From Parvimonas sp. oral taxon 393 str. F0440 (GTDB lineage Bacteria; Bacillota; Clostridia; Tissierellales; Peptoniphilaceae), in assembly GCA_000223315.2 (NCBI GenBank), contig AFUS01000005.1, positions 533,229 to 597,228 on the forward strand: DNA of 64,000 bases, read 5' to 3'. Shown piece by piece: positions 37,970-46,623 of the stretch. A program made the position numbers and the translations under genes. The stretch's first letter is position 1. Every line of letters starts with the position of its first letter. A model generated the notes under the pieces. That model made no database searches, was not told the DNA's origin, and saw nothing but the letters and a program-made list of their open reading frames with translations.

Positions 37970-38465
37970 CAACTTCCTCATTTACAAATAAGAACTCAAT
38001 TCGACCAACGTCAATTAAATCCTTATCTTTAAGTTCAATAGCCTCTGTAATAGGTTCTCCATTTAGCAAAGTCCCATTTGCAGAACCTAAATCTTCAATA
38101 AAATAAATTCCGTCATCTTTAATAATTCTCATATGATTTTTAGAAATGAATTTATCATTTATTACAATATCATTAGAATCTCCACGACCCAATGTAGTTT
38201 CATCAGTTATATAATAATGTTCATGAACCTTAAAAGGAAGGCTCTCTTTTCTGTTTATAAGTTTCAGATAGGTATTGGAAACCTCAGTCATTTCACTTGT
38301 TGTACTTATATCAAAGTATATCATCTTTATTATATTGTAAATAAAATAATAGATAATAATTACAAAAATATATTTAAAAATAATCGCCATCAAGTCGTAT
38401 AGCTTTAAATTTCCAAAGGTTTCAACTGAAAAAATACCTTCCAAAATATCAAAAATTTTATCCAT
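37959..38465 (-). CDS. Membrane-anchored FHA domain protein
   Basis: 168 residues. A single N-terminal helix (IIFKYIFVIIIYYFIYNII) is followed by a cytoplasmic forkhead-associated domain (TLGRGDSNDIVINDKFISKNHMRI... SANGTLLNGEPI), which binds phosphothreonine peptides. The RGD/SNDI, SKNHMRI and NGT/NGE positions match the usual FHA ligand loop. In Actinobacteria, FHA-FtsW-PBP gene clusters sit beside Ser/Thr kinases. No kinase or phosphatase gene is visible here, so a kinase elsewhere would be needed. GGAGG precedes the ATG. Confidence 0.85.
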   Translation of the reverse strand: MDKIFDILEGIFSVETFGNLKLYDLMAIIFKYIFVIIIYYFIYNIIKMIYFDISTTSEMTEVSNTYLKLINRKESLPFKVHEHYYITDETTLGRGDSNDIVINDKFISKNHMRIIKDDGIYFIEDLGSANGTLLNGEPITEAIELKDKDLIDVGRIEFLFVNEEVDDD

Positions 38466-38563
38466 ATATCCTCCGTTTTTATGTTAAAATCCTAATTTAC
38501 TAACTTTTATTTTACCATAAATACAAAAAGTAGTCAAAATTTAAGCTAAACTACATCCTGTTT

Positions 38564-40084
38564 TCAAATCACAAGTTCCAATCCATTTTTAGTAAGTCTA
38601 TAAACCTTATCACAAACTTCATTAATATATTTTTTATCGTGGGAAACCGAAATTATCGCTCCTTTATATGATTTTAATAATTTTCTTATTTCTACTGACG
38701 AAAAAGGAGATAAATTTCTCGTAGGCTCGTCTAAAATCAAAACTTCCGGATTTTCTAAAATCATTTTTAAAAAGTAAATTTTTGCCTTTTGTCCTCCTGA
38801 AAGTGATTTTAAATTATGAAACATCTCATCTGCAGTAAACTTCATTGACCCTAAAAATGTTCTGATTTTTGTAGTCTCTTCCTTTTCGTAAGTCTTACTC
38901 AAATAATCTATAATGCTCATATCAACATTCATCTTATCGTCATAATTCTGGGGCATATAAGCAATCTTTACATTTTTCTTTATATTATTCAAAATTATCT
39001 TTAAAAGAGTTGTCTTTCCTATTCCATTTTCTCCGATTATACAGATTTTATCAGTACCAAATACCTTTAACTCTATATTTTCACTCAAAATTTTAGAACC
39101 GATGACAAGTTTTTGCAAATTCAAATCTATAATTTCCTTTTTTGAAGAATAATTAACAGCTTCATCAAATTTTACAAAAATAGATTCTTCATAATCAGGA
39201 AAATTAAGTAAATTCTCCTTTTCTTTTTCAAGTCTTCTCCCGATAGACTTTACAGTATGCATTTTTATTTTCAGCTCTTTCCCCCAAAAATCATTTTTTG
39301 TACTTCTGATTTCATGTTGCACTCTTTCATATATTTTCTGATATTTTCTTTGTTTCTTATCAAATTCTTCTCTTTGTTTTTTTGCAATTCTCTCCTGTCT
39401 TTCAATAGCATTTCCTCTATTCTCAACATAATTCTCATAATCCAACTTTTCAATTGAAATCTTCGGCTTTTGTTTTCTCATAAGCTGTTCAATATGAATA
39501 ATTACATTTGCACAATTTTCAATTAAATCCTCATCGTGAGAAATAAAAATTATTGGAATATCAATGTTTTTTATGAAATTCTTAAGCCATTCAATAGAAT
39601 TTATATCCAAATCATTACTAGGCTCGTCCAATAAAAGACAAGTAGGCTCTTTCATCAGTTCGCAAAATAAAATAAATTTAATTCTTTCCCCACCAGATAA
39701 TTCACTTATCTTTTGCTTTTCATTTATTAAATTTTCATCAAAATTCAACTCTTTTAACAATTTGTAAAATAAATTATAGTCAAAAAAATCCTCTTTAATT
39801 TTATTCTCAAGATATTCCTTTGTTGAAAAATCTAAAATCTTTGCTTCTAAAATCTGTGGTAAATATCCAATAACTTCATTTTTCTTATTTATTTCTCCAC
39901 TTATTTCAGCATATTCTTTTAAGCTCTCATCATCTACTATCGCCTTTAAAATGCTGGATTTTCCGTTTCCCTCTTCTCCGATTATACAAACTTTCATTCC
40001 GGTTTCTAAAGAAAAGCTGAAATCTTCAATCACAGTTCTTAAATCATTCACTAAATATATTGATAATTTTTTTATACTAAGCAT
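38564..40084 (-). CDS. ABC-F family ATP-binding protein (ribosome-protection type)
   Basis: 506 residues with two ABC domains and no membrane segment. First domain: Walker A GEEGNGKSSIL, signature LSGGERIKF, Walker B CLLLDEPSNDLD. Second: GENGIGKTTLL, LSGGQKAKIYF, VLILDEPTRNLS. A charged linker of about 110 residues between them is the inter-ABC helix pair that reaches the ribosomal peptidyl-transferase centre in resistance ABC-F proteins (Vga/Lsa/Msr type). Start is the ATG with AGGAGG four to five bases away. Regulation is by the leader at 40106-40282, which supports an antibiotic-induced role. The drug spectrum cannot be read. Confidence 0.87.
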   Translation of the reverse strand: MLSIKKLSIYLVNDLRTVIEDFSFSLETGMKVCIIGEEGNGKSSILKAIVDDESLKEYAEISGEINKKNEVIGYLPQILEAKILDFSTKEYLENKIKEDFFDYNLFYKLLKELNFDENLINEKQKISELSGGERIKFILFCELMKEPTCLLLDEPSNDLDINSIEWLKNFIKNIDIPIIFISHDEDLIENCANVIIHIEQLMRKQKPKISIEKLDYENYVENRGNAIERQERIAKKQREEFDKKQRKYQKIYERVQHEIRSTKNDFWGKELKIKMHTVKSIGRRLEKEKENLLNFPDYEESIFVKFDEAVNYSSKKEIIDLNLQKLVIGSKILSENIELKVFGTDKICIIGENGIGKTTLLKIILNNIKKNVKIAYMPQNYDDKMNVDMSIIDYLSKTYEKEETTKIRTFLGSMKFTADEMFHNLKSLSGGQKAKIYFLKMILENPEVLILDEPTRNLSPFSSVEIRKLLKSYKGAIISVSHDKKYINEVCDKVYRLTKNGLELVI

Positions 40085-40102
40085 ATATCCTCCTAATTTA
40101 AG

Positions 40103-40138
40103 CCACAAAAAAATGGCAATCCACTTATTGCCATTTCA
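40103..40138 (-). terminator. Attenuator terminator of the ABC-F leader
   Basis: On the minus strand AAATGGCAAT-AAGTGG-ATTGCCATTTTTTT, directly before the ribosome site of the ABC-F gene. An upstream GTTGCCATTTT (complement at 40200-40210) could pair with the left half and prevent it. Confidence 0.8.
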
Positions 40139-40256
40139 ACATTCATTTTGCAACTCAAAAAGGAGTTCTAAAAAAGAACACAAAAAGGAATGTATAACTA
40201 AAATGGCAACAAAAAACTAAGCTCTAAAAAGCTATTAAATTTCTGTCTCATAATAG

Positions 40257-40271
40257 TTATCTAATTAACAT
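40257..40271 (-). CDS. Leader peptide MLIR of the ABC-F gene
   Basis: Four codons ATG-TTA-ATT-AGA-TAA with a strong AGGAGGAAGG ribosome site (complement at 40273-40282) and the promoter just upstream. The ribosome stalled on this peptide by an antibiotic would alter the downstream fold; the leader GGAATGT can pair with ACATTCC (complement at 40187-40193). This matches leader-peptide attenuation known for ABC-F and Erm genes. Confidence 0.6.
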   Translation of the reverse strand: MLIR

Positions 40272-40323
40272 TCCTTCCTCCTGAATTTTTTATTATTTTT
40301 TGATATATCTCTACATCACTTAA

Positions 40324-40352
40324 ATTTTAACACAAACTAATTAAAGTGTCAA
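40324..40352 (-). promoter_or_regulatory. Promoter of the ABC-F leader transcript
   Basis: TTGACA (complement at 40347-40352), 17-base spacer, TAAAAT (complement at 40324-40329). It gives a leader of roughly 230 bases before the ABC-F start. It directly abuts the stop of the L7/L12-like gene. Confidence 0.75.
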
Positions 40353-40355
40353 ATT

Positions 40356-40985
40356 TTATTTAAAATAAATAAGTATTACTGCTATTATAATCACTAAAAG
40401 TATTCCCAAAAGAATATTTTTTCTTTTTATTCTTTTATCTTCGTATTCATCTGCAGATTTTTCGAAATCTTTAAGTATATCTTTAGGAATTGAAACCCTA
40501 TTTACTTCTTTTTTGTCTCCGTCTTTATAAATATAATAAAGTTGTTCTCCATCACTCATTTTATAAGAATAGTTACCAATACTATAACCACTTACAAAAT
40601 TAGATGTGTTGGAATTTGATGTGGAAATAATACTTTTTTCTGTAAACATCTCCGGCTCCAAAGTATCGACCATAGCTTTTGCCTTTTCTAAATCAAAATT
40701 ATATTTATCTTTTACATATTTTACAGCTTCTTCTTTCCTGTTTTCTCTTATCAAAACATATAAATCATTATCATATATCCTTGATATTATTGAATTTTTA
40801 AACATATCGGAAAAATCAGTTTTTGATAAACCATGATTTTTACCTTCAAAAAATTCCAAGGTTTTTGTCATCTTATCAACTGTTTCTTTTGCGTCTTTAA
40901 AATCCATATTATATTTATTTTTAACATACTTTACAGCTTCTTCTTTTCTTTTCTGTTTTAATAAATCATATAATTCTTCGTCCAT
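40356..40985 (-). CDS. L7/L12-like helical repeat protein with C-terminal membrane anchor, copy A
   Basis: 209 residues. Two similar helical units of about 38 residues, MDEELYDLLKQKRKEEAVKY with NMDFKDAKETVDKM (residues 1-40) and NDLYVLIRENRKEEAVKY with NFDLEKAKAMVDTL (about 74-110), resemble the helical C-terminal domain of ribosomal protein L7/L12. Then a polar region, a charged KRIKRKN and a membrane helix ILLGILLVIIIAVILIYF. The function is unknown; tail anchoring would leave the helical units in the cytosol. Copy B lies upstream. The gap between them contains relics of trmL, marking a tandem duplication. Confidence 0.7.
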   Translation of the reverse strand: MDEELYDLLKQKRKEEAVKYVKNKYNMDFKDAKETVDKMTKTLEFFEGKNHGLSKTDFSDMFKNSIISRIYDNDLYVLIRENRKEEAVKYVKDKYNFDLEKAKAMVDTLEPEMFTEKSIISTSNSNTSNFVSGYSIGNYSYKMSDGEQLYYIYKDGDKKEVNRVSIPKDILKDFEKSADEYEDKRIKRKNILLGILLVIIIAVILIYFK

Positions 40986-40989
40986 TGCT

Positions 40990-41090
40990 CACTCCAATAT
41001 AATATATAGATTTCAAAAATTTTCAATATTTTCATAGACAAACAGTTTTAATTTATCCCAACAGTAAAAAATTCGATTTCTTTAAAATGT
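40990..41090 (-). pseudogene. Relic of trmL in the gap between paralogues
   Basis: The stretch TTTTCAATATTTTCATAGAC followed by AGTTTTAATTTATCCCAACA matches an internal part of trmL around 42050-42095 almost base for base. The piece next to copy A (CCATT-GCTCACTCCAAT) matches the trmL 3-prime end at 41741-41758. The middle of the gene is deleted. Confidence 0.7.
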
Positions 41091-41743
41091 CAAATTTTAA
41101 TTAAAGTAGAAATAAATTCCAACTATTAATGCTACCAACAAAATTCCCCAAAAGATATTTTTTTCCTATATTCTTTATCTTCATATTCATCTGAAGCTTT
41201 TTCTCCAGCTTTTTCAAACCATTTCAATATTTCACTAGGAATTGCAGTCCTACCGACTTCTCTTTTTTCTCCATCTTTATATGCAAAGAAATGTTGTTTT
41301 CCATCAATCATTTCATAGGAATAACTTTCGTTTCTATAACCACTTCCACATTTAGAAAAATCAGTTTTTGATGCAGAAACAATATTTTTTTCTGTAAATG
41401 CCATTAGATTATTTATATCTAAACTATCAACTATATTTTTTGCCGTTTTTAAATCAAAATTATATTTTTCTCTTACATATTTTATAGCTTCTACTTTTCT
41501 ATTTTCTTTTATCAAAGCATATAAATTGTCATCAGATATTTCAGAAGTATCTAAATTTTTATTATCAGAATAATCTTCTTCAAATAATCCAAGATTTTTT
41601 CCATCAAAATATTCCACTTTTTCTACTAATTTATCAACTGTTTCTTTTGCTCTTTTAAAATCTATATCGTATTTATTTCTAACATACTTTACAGCTTCTA
41701 TTTTTCTTTTTTGTTTTAATAATTCATATAATTCTTCGTCCAT
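41091..41743 (-). CDS. L7/L12-like helical repeat protein with C-terminal membrane anchor, copy B (one-base frameshift)
   Basis: Paralogue of the 40356 gene: MDEELYELLKQKRKIEAVKY with DIDFKRAKETVDKL, then DNLYALIKENRKVEAIKY with NFDLKTAKNIVDSL. As read, it ends SFGEFCW with TAG (41132). Adding one base to the T7 run at 41158-41164 restores RKKNIFWGILLVALIVGIYFYFN and a stop near 41100, which is the expected membrane anchor. The ATG overlaps the trmL TAA (TAATG), so it is translated from the trmL message. I give the restored end approximately. Confidence 0.7.
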
Positions 41744-42240
41744 TATTCACTCCAATGTAATCTATGTAATTCTCCAAACTTTTCAAGTTCTGAAAAGTCT
41801 TGTTGTCTTAGTGCTTCATATAATACTATTGATACCGAATTTGAAAGGTTAAGAGATCGTATTTCTCCCCACATCGGTATTCTCACACAATGTTCTTCAT
41901 TTTTAACTAAAATCTCTTCAGGTATTCCCTTACTCTCTTTCCCAAACATTATATAATCATTCGGAGAATAATCAACCTTATCGTAAGTTTTTTTTGCCTT
42001 TGTAGTTGCAAAATAGATATTTGCATTCGGATTTTTTTCATAAAAATCTTCAATATTTTCATAGACAAAAAGTTTTAACTTATCCCAATAATCAAGTCCT
42101 GATCTCTTTACCATCTTGTCATCAAGTGAAAAACCTAGTGGTTTTATTAAATGTAATTTAGTGTCTGTTGCGACACAGGTTCTTCCAATAGCTCCGGTAT
42201 TGAAAGGAATTTCCGGTTCTAATAAAACTATATTAAACAA
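41743..42240 (-). CDS. trmL: tRNA (cytidine/uridine-2'-O-)-methyltransferase TrmL
   Basis: About 165 residues of the SPOUT class, methylating the wobble base (position 34) of leucine tRNAs. It starts FNIVLLEPEIPFNTGAIGRT with TKLHLIKPLGFSLDDK; the C-terminal knot reads NDYIMFGKESKGIPEEIL, CVRIPMWGEIRSLNLSNSVS. Read literally it is fused to the DUF1275 protein, but a TTG start (42238-42240) with AAAGGAGAG upstream fits the usual TrmL N-terminus exactly. The ending overlaps copy B of the L7/L12-like gene. Two further genes downstream look cotranscribed. Confidence 0.88.
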   Translation of the reverse strand: MFNIVLLEPEIPFNTGAIGRTCVATDTKLHLIKPLGFSLDDKMVKRSGLDYWDKLKLFVYENIEDFYEKNPNANIYFATTKAKKTYDKVDYSPNDYIMFGKESKGIPEEILVKNEEHCVRIPMWGEIRSLNLSNSVSIVLYEALRQQDFSELEKFGELHRLHWSE

Positions 42241-42906
42241 AATCTCTCTCCTTTTTTCTCTATCTATAAACATAATAAATACACAAATAACAAGCGAAAT
42301 AGCACTTAACAAAATTGTCTTTAACCCAAAAAATTCACTAAATTTACTTCCTATAATCGCTCCGATAATAAAGCATAATATAACTGCAAAGTACATTAAA
42401 CTATATTCTAAAAACTTTTTATTTTTTGTATAAAAATACTCCGCTAAATTGTGAGTTCCACCTCTTAAATTTCCAATACACATTGTTGTAGAAAAATCTA
42501 TACCACAAACTTTTTTAAAACTTTGAACTTGTATTCCACAGGCAAAAGATGTAATTGCATTTGCTGTTTCATTCATATTTTCGGGAATAAAAGCTACACA
42601 AATAAGTAAAAATATTTCAAAAATTAATGCATTTTGTCGCCAATGTAATTTAAAATCACCTTTTTTTCTAAATAAATCAGCTAAAAAAATCCCAAAAGTA
42701 AAAAAAGATATTGGAAAAGCATATTTTAAACACATTGCCCAATTACCTTGAGAAGCATGAACTCCTAATAACAACATATTTCCAGTTTGTGCATTCGCAA
42801 AAACTTCTCCTCTTAAAAGATATGAATATGCATCCATAAGCCCCCCGCTTAATGCTAAAAAAATTGCAACTTCAATAGATTCAGACATTTGCATTGCTTT
42901 TTTCAT
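42233..42906 (-). CDS. YoaK/DUF1275 family membrane protein
   Basis: About 225 residues and six hydrophobic segments: ALSGGLMDAYSYLLRGEVFA, ANAQTGNMLLLGVHASQGNW and NLRGGTHNLAEYFYTKNKKF are DUF1275 signatures. Function unknown, perhaps a small transporter. The ATG at 42904-42906 has AAAGGAG upstream, so the nine codons before it are not used. As given, the frame runs into trmL; adding one base to the T6 run at 42252-42257 restores the ending REKKERDFV and TAA (42233-42235), overlapping the trmL start by eight bases. The apparent DUF1275-TrmL fusion is thus probably false. Confidence 0.78.
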
Positions 42907-42990
42907 ATACAAAACTCCTTTTAAAATCTTCACAAAATAGTATATAACAAAAATATTTATTTTACAAGTTTTTACAATTTATAATTTGCA

Positions 42991-43023
42991 TAAAAAAGAA
43001 TGGTCAATAAAATCAACCATTCT
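42991..43023 (-). terminator. Terminator after the DUF819 gene
   Basis: AGAATGGT and ACCATTCT pair around a loop, followed by T6 on the minus strand. Confidence 0.75.
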
Positions 43024-43035
43024 AATTAAAATTTT

Positions 43036-44213
43036 TTAAGCTAAAAGTGTCAGGAATTTTGCAACTCCAATTCCAAAAAACGTTCCGGTAATAACTCCGA
43101 TTAAAGCCATCAACACAGCTATAGGTACCAATGATTGTGAATACGCCGCTGCAAGTACAGGAGATGAAGCAACACCGCCTATATTTGAAAGAGAAGCTAT
43201 ACCACAAGTGAATAAATCAAGTTTGAATACTTTTCCGATAATAGCCATTAAAACTCCATGAATTATAAGAATTACAAAACCAGCTAAAATATATGCAGGA
43301 GCTTGTGTAAGTTCCATAAAGTTTGCATTTGATGCGATTAATCCAATTAACATATATAGTAATACATTTGAAATTTCAGGAGAACCAGGAATTCTTGCAA
43401 GTGGTGTCATTGCAAAAATAACTCCCAAAATTGTAGTTATAATTATAGTCCAACCGGTTGCTCCCATAAATGCAAGTGCAGGAATTTTCACCATTTCTTT
43501 TCCAATTATTCCTGTAATAGCAGTAACTCCAAGTGCAACACTCAATAAGAAAAACATATCTTGGAAAGTTATTTCTTTACTTATAGTTGAAAATTTTGCA
43601 GTTAGATGTTCATTAATATTATCAATTTTTGAAGTGTCAGCCTTTGTCCACTTGTTAAATTTATCAGCAAATGGAACTAAGAATAATAAGAACATTATCC
43701 ATATTGAATAATCTATTGAGTCAATCAATAAAGTATAACCCATTCCTGAACCTTCAAGACCAACAGCTTGTTGTACTGCAACCATGTTTTGAGTTCCACC
43801 AACCCAACTTCCTGCTAGTGCTCCAAAAGTTAAAGGTGCATTGGATGCAAGTCTTCCTTTGAAAAGTAAGAATGCAACAACAAAACCAATCATTATTGTA
43901 AATGTTGCAGTGAAAAATGAAATTATCATTCTAGGACCTAGTTTTGCAATATCTCTAAGGTCAGCTCTCAACAACATTAAAAATATCATTGACGGTAATA
44001 TTGCATCTTTTAAAACACTTCTAGCTTTCGATACACTTTCTGCACTCATATCCCAAACACCAAGTGTAGATAAAATCATAGCACCGAAATAGATAATAAC
44101 CAAAGCAGGAACATATTTAAAAAATATTCCATTCTTAAACTTCTTTTCTAGGTAAATCAATATACCTGAAACAAAAATAACAGAGCAATAAATTGAAATC
44201 CATCTGTAATCAT
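43036..44213 (-). CDS. DUF819 (YjcL-type) membrane protein, with apparent one-base frameshift
   Basis: About ten transmembrane segments and typical DUF819 stretches: LPSMIFLMLLRADLRDI, PLTFGALAGSWVGGTQNMVA, DSIDYSIWIMFLL. The function is unproven, perhaps a carboxylate or amino-acid permease. The frame as given begins with a TTG at 44160; upstream an ATG (44211-44213) with GGAGG reads MITDGFQFIALLF and leaves frame. One extra base in the A5 run at 44173-44177 joins them (FVSGILIYLEKKF). A near-consensus promoter lies at 44286-44314. Confidence 0.8.
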
Positions 44214-44285
44214 AAAAAACCTCCTAAAATATATTTTTAATAAGAAAAACCAAAATAATTTCGATAATTATTTCTTATTTATTCT

Positions 44286-44314
44286 ATTTTACCACCTTAG
44301 GCAATCGTTGTCAA
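44286..44314 (-). promoter_or_regulatory. Promoter of the DUF819 gene
   Basis: TTGACA (complement at 44309-44314), 17-base spacer, TAAAAT (complement at 44286-44291). Confidence 0.75.
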
Positions 44315-44356
44315 ATATTTTTGATAATAAATATCTATATAATGACGCTATTACAT

Positions 44357-44393
44357 AAAAAAACCCTATATCTTTTATATGGATTTAGGGTTT
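44357..44393 (-). terminator. Terminator after the acetyltransferase gene
   Basis: AAACCCTAAATCCATATA pairs with TATATAGGGTTT, followed by a T run on the minus strand. Confidence 0.7.
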
Positions 44394-44422
44394 ACTATTA
44401 TTTTATTTAATCTTTTTTAAAA

Positions 44423-44935
44423 CTATTTTTTAAAACATAATATAATTGACGTTTCATAATCTCCATTAGGATATTCAAATGGATTTACTAAATCTTCAAA
44501 TCCTAATTTATGATAAAAATTGATTATTTTATCATTATTAAATTTCTTAGTGGATAATAAAATTTTATCATTGCCTAAATTTTCAATAAGACATTTCATC
44601 AATTTTTTTCCATAACCTTTTCCTTGATAGTTTTCAAGAACTGCTAATTCATTTAGCTCAAAAGTATTTTTATACCAGTCAATTCCTTTTGGTAACTGTG
44701 AATCAACTTGCATCGCCCACCAATTTTCTTTTAAAAAATCAAAACCATATACAAATCCAATTAACTTTTCGTTTTCAAAAGCACCAACTATTTTTATATT
44801 ATTTTTCAAACTGTCATCAATTCTGGTGATTAAAAAATTCGCTGAAAAATCATCACTTTTAAAAACCTCTTTGTATATCTTTGCCATTTCTCCTTTATAC
44901 TTTTCTATTTCATCTAAAGTTAATGTTTTAATCAT
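44423..44935 (-). CDS. GNAT family N-acetyltransferase
   Basis: 170 residues. The AcCoA-binding loop is seen as LAVLENYQGKGYGKKLMKCL, with the C-terminal segment NDKIINFYHKLGFEDLVN. The substrate is unknown. GGGGGTG lies before the ATG at normal distance. It stands alone between the terminator and the ClC-type channel gene 71 bases upstream. Confidence 0.8.
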   Translation of the reverse strand: MIKTLTLDEIEKYKGEMAKIYKEVFKSDDFSANFLITRIDDSLKNNIKIVGAFENEKLIGFVYGFDFLKENWWAMQVDSQLPKGIDWYKNTFELNELAVLENYQGKGYGKKLMKCLIENLGNDKILLSTKKFNNDKIINFYHKLGFEDLVNPFEYPNGDYETSIILCFKK

Positions 44936-45006
44936 AAAATCACCCCCGTTTATTAATCAATAATTCTAAATATAAAAAAATTCAAAAATTTATCATCCTA
45001 AATAAT

Positions 45007-46539
45007 TTAATTATTTTGGCAAATCTTTTGTAATTCATTAAATGTATCAAATAATTTGTTTTCTCCTACAAGTATATTTATAACATCTCCATTTATTATT
45101 GTAGTTTCTCCGTTTGGTATTATCTCTTCGACTCCTCTGTCAATATTTATAATTAACATTCCCTTTGGAAATTTCACTTCTTTTATTTTCTTATTTTCTA
45201 TCTCACTTCCGATTTCAACAACTATACTCATAGTCATTTTTTCCCCATCTTTTGAAGTAGCGATATTTTCTTTTTCCATTAATCTCTCTAAAAGATATTC
45301 GTAAATAGGTAGTGATTTTAGATAATTCGGAACAGAATAAGTTATAAGGCATACTATTGAAAGAGGTAATAGATAGGAAAGATTACCTGTCATTTCAAAA
45401 ATTAAAATTATTGAAGTAAGTGGTGCTCTAACTATTGCAGTCAAATACCCTGCCATCCCTAAAACTATAAAACTATTTATATAAACAGGATCTACAACTT
45501 TTCCAAAAATTGTCCCTATAGTTGCACCTAAAACTAAAATAGGAAAGAAAATTCCACCGGGAACTCCTGAACTAAAGCAAATTATTGAAAATAATAATTT
45601 TACTATAAAAATTATTATAAGCATATAAATTGGATAATCAACACTTTGTAGCTCTTTCATCAAAAATCCGCCACCACCCAATAAATTAGGCATAAAGGCT
45701 AAAATTAATATAGGTAGTAAAAAATATGGTATTAGCTTAAATTCTTGTTTTATCTTCAATCCATCTTGAACTTTCATAAAAAATTCCATTAAAAAGATAT
45801 AAAGCACTCCTAAAAGAGATAAAACAACTGCAAATAAAATCAAAGTCCAATAATTTACTAATGGTAATTTTTCCGCCAGACTAAAACTAAAAACTGTTTC
45901 CGTTCCATATAATATTTTTGAAACTAAATCTGCAGTTATTGTAGAAGCCATACAAGCTACTAAAAGTTTTTTGCTGATATGTCTATGCACTTCTTCAACT
46001 GCAAATAATATTCCTGCTACAGGTGCATTAAAAGCTGCTGCAAGTCCTGCACTTGCACCACAAGTTATTAAAAATTTTTCAACAGTTTTATTTTTCTTTA
46101 ATTTTTTTGAAACTAACTTTCCACTCATTGCACCAATTTGAATTGAAGGACCTTCACGACCCACTGAAAAACCTGCTAAAGCTGTTAAAGCTCCTCCAAC
46201 AATTTTCGCAAATAAAAGTTTTTCAGGATTTGGATTGATATATCCCTTTATTTCAGCTTCTACTTGAGGTATTCCGGAACCACCACAAAATTTTGACATT
46301 CTCTTAATCTTCGTAACTAAAAAAGAAATCAAAATAAGTACAATAAAAATAATAGGATAAATATAAAAATGACTTTTACTAAAATTTATAATTACTCCTA
46401 AAATTCCTTCTATTCCGTGTATAATATAACGATAGAAACTTGAAAATCCCCCTGCAACTATTCCCACTAAAATTCCATAAAAAAGTAATTTTAAATCTTC
46501 TTTTCTATGATTATTACTAACATTTTCTAAATTTTTCAT
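45007..46539 (-). CDS. ClC-type chloride channel/antiporter with C-terminal TrkA-C domain
   Basis: 510 residues. The selectivity-filter segments are FCGGSGIPQVEAEIKG, SVGREGPSIQIGAMSGK and FSSGVPGGIFFPILVLGA, characteristic of the ClC family. The C-terminal 75 residues (KFPKGMLIINIDRGVEEI, GDVINILVGENK) form a TrkA-C/RCK-C regulatory domain, as in many bacterial ClC proteins. In bacteria it exchanges chloride or fluoride for protons, often in acid stress. The gating glutamate (E of GREGP) is present, so an antiporter is likelier than a channel. Confidence 0.88.
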   Translation of the reverse strand: MKNLENVSNNHRKEDLKLLFYGILVGIVAGGFSSFYRYIIHGIEGILGVIINFSKSHFYIYPIIFIVLILISFLVTKIKRMSKFCGGSGIPQVEAEIKGYINPNPEKLLFAKIVGGALTALAGFSVGREGPSIQIGAMSGKLVSKKLKKNKTVEKFLITCGASAGLAAAFNAPVAGILFAVEEVHRHISKKLLVACMASTITADLVSKILYGTETVFSFSLAEKLPLVNYWTLILFAVVLSLLGVLYIFLMEFFMKVQDGLKIKQEFKLIPYFLLPILILAFMPNLLGGGGFLMKELQSVDYPIYMLIIIFIVKLLFSIICFSSGVPGGIFFPILVLGATIGTIFGKVVDPVYINSFIVLGMAGYLTAIVRAPLTSIILIFEMTGNLSYLLPLSIVCLITYSVPNYLKSLPIYEYLLERLMEKENIATSKDGEKMTMSIVVEIGSEIENKKIKEVKFPKGMLIINIDRGVEEIIPNGETTIINGDVINILVGENKLFDTFNELQKICQNN

Positions 46540-46592
46540 AAAAAACTCCTAAAAATAAATATCTTATAATTATTTTATCACAAAAATAACAA

Positions 46593-46623
46593 TAAAAAAA
46601 GTTTTGATAACAATCAAAACTTT
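46593..46623 (-). terminator. Terminator at the end of the pseudouridine synthase gene
   Basis: AAAGTTTTGAT-TGTT-ATCAAAACTTT on the minus strand followed by T7, overlapping the last codons. Confidence 0.75.

Noticed and set aside
41743..42933. Novel DUF1275-TrmL fusion protein
   Set aside because: A one-base repair gives normal separate ends and starts with a ribosome site; the same lesion pattern recurs through the window.
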